Source: CAYFUL01 sp964346375 | Lineage (GTDB): Bacteria > Bacillota > Clostridia > Tissierellales > Peptoniphilaceae | Reading direction: 5' to 3' | Length of the DNA: 15,172 nt | Assembly (NCBI GenBank): GCA_964346375.1 | Contig: CAYFUL010000033.1 | Location: 1-15,172 of the forward strand | Made by a program: the position numbers and the translations under genes | Shown: piece by piece, positions 14,595-15,172 of the stretch | How positions within the stretch are numbered: the stretch's first letter is position 1 | How the letters are laid out: the number at the start of each line of letters is the position of its first letter | The notes under the pieces: generated by a model | The model's input: only the letters and a program-made list of their open reading frames with translations | Database searches by the model: none | Told to the model about the DNA's origin: nothing

Positions 14595-15172
14595 TAATCT
14601 TCTCCTCTTGTATATTCTATTACTCCATCAATCATAGTTAGCTCAACTTTAAGCTGATTAATATTAAATGGATCTATCTTTAGTATATCATCTGAAAGCA
14701 CAATTACATCAGCTAATTTTCCAACTTCTAAACTTCCCTTAATGTCCTCTTCAAAGGAAGCATAAGCTCCATTATAAGTTGCACATCTTATAGCTTCAAG
14801 TACAGATACAGCTTGAGTAGTATCACATTGTACTTCGTGGTATCTATCGTAGCGATTTACAGCTGCATCAATAATATTTAATCCCGGCTCGTAGGAAGGA
14901 GAGTCTGAATGAAGCGAACACATTACTCCCGCATCTAACATAGATCTAATTGCACAGAGGTACTTATTTCTCTCACCATAGAATCTCATATAGTCTGCCC
15001 CACTTTTTGTAATACCTGCCACATTTACAGAAGGACAAATATTCATCTTTGCCATTCTATCAATAAGGTCTTGGTCAGAAAGGGTACAGTGTTCAATTCT
15101 ATGTCTTAAATCTGGCCTTGGATTAGGTTCAAATGCCTTCTCGTAAACCTATACCATAAATTCTACAGCGCC
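14594..15172 (-). CDS. Metal-dependent amidohydrolase, YtcJ-like, C-terminal part
   Basis: The C-terminal part of an amidohydrolase-superfamily enzyme related to YtcJ, which hydrolyses amide-type bonds in a metal-dependent TIM barrel. The part visible shows RHRIEHCTLSD, with the metal-binding histidine, then PSVNVAG, a barrel strand with the conserved aspartate in SLHSDSPSYEPG, and the final beta-sandwich strand GSLEVGKLADVIVLSDD. The N-terminal two-thirds lie beyond the right edge. The frame contains a TAG at 15149-15151, 24 bases from the end: the protein reads GAVEFMV, stop, VYEKAFEPNPRPDLRH, where lysine (AAG) would fit. An uninterrupted ATG-initiated frame exists only from 15055. The stop is either a scaffold-end error or a true nonsense mutation. 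The FNT gene overlaps its end. Confidence 0.8.

Noticed and set aside
850..15151. Recoding of TAG as an amino acid, since azlC, azlD and the amidohydrolase have in-frame TAG codons.
   Set aside because: TAG is the normal stop of several intact genes here (LCP, guanylate-kinase-like, FNT, the 173-residue protein). Two of the in-frame TAGs also come with a frame change, so they are lesions rather than sense codons.

Overview
The window is AT-rich, with strongly A/T-biased codons, Gram-positive type Shine-Dalgarno sequences (GGAGG, GAGGTG) and an LCP cell-wall enzyme. Together with a BofA-like protein, two families of ABC/DMT transporters and short GC-rich palindromic repeats between genes, this points to a low-GC Firmicute, most likely an anaerobe of the Clostridia/Tissierellia type. 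The genus cannot be fixed from sequence alone. The DNA looks like a draft or metagenomic scaffold: it has a 10-N gap inside a gene, lesions in azlC and azlD, and an in-frame stop 24 bases from its right end.

Layout, left to right. 1-83: a palindromic repeat element. 84-509 (-): a DUF188 (YaiI/YqxD) protein whose predicted promoter places the transcript start on the start codon. 554-3280 (+): one apparent operon of a BofA-like membrane protein, a broken azlCD branched-chain amino acid exporter, an LCP (LytR-CpsA-Psr) phosphotransferase and a glyoxalase I, closed by a terminator shared with the next, convergent gene. 3317-4510 (-): an AAA ATPase with a DUF4143 domain, preceded by three evenly spaced palindromes that look like operators. 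4626-9428 (-): a two-gene ABC system, a LolD/MacB-type ATPase and a giant FtsX-type permease of about 1365 residues carrying some 540 residues of heptad-repeat coiled coil.

9499-10380 (+): a guanylate-kinase-like protein and a DUF1622 membrane protein, divergent from the ABC operon. 10381-10706: a non-coding stretch with two or three more GC-rich palindromic repeats. 10728-13240 (-): a Na+/phosphate symporter with a PhoU-like tail, followed by an EamA (DMT) transporter ending in a strong terminator. 13328-15172 (-): a metal-dependent amidohydrolase cut by the window edge, a formate/nitrite-type (FNT) channel and an unrecognised 173-residue protein, each overlapping the next, which implies translational coupling.

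No mobile element, phage, CRISPR array or stable RNA gene was seen. The genes are mostly housekeeping, envelope and transport functions. The most unusual items are the coiled-coil permease, the phased palindromes before the ATPase gene, the very compact promoters in which the predicted transcript starts at or next to the ribosome binding site, and the decay confined to azlCD.
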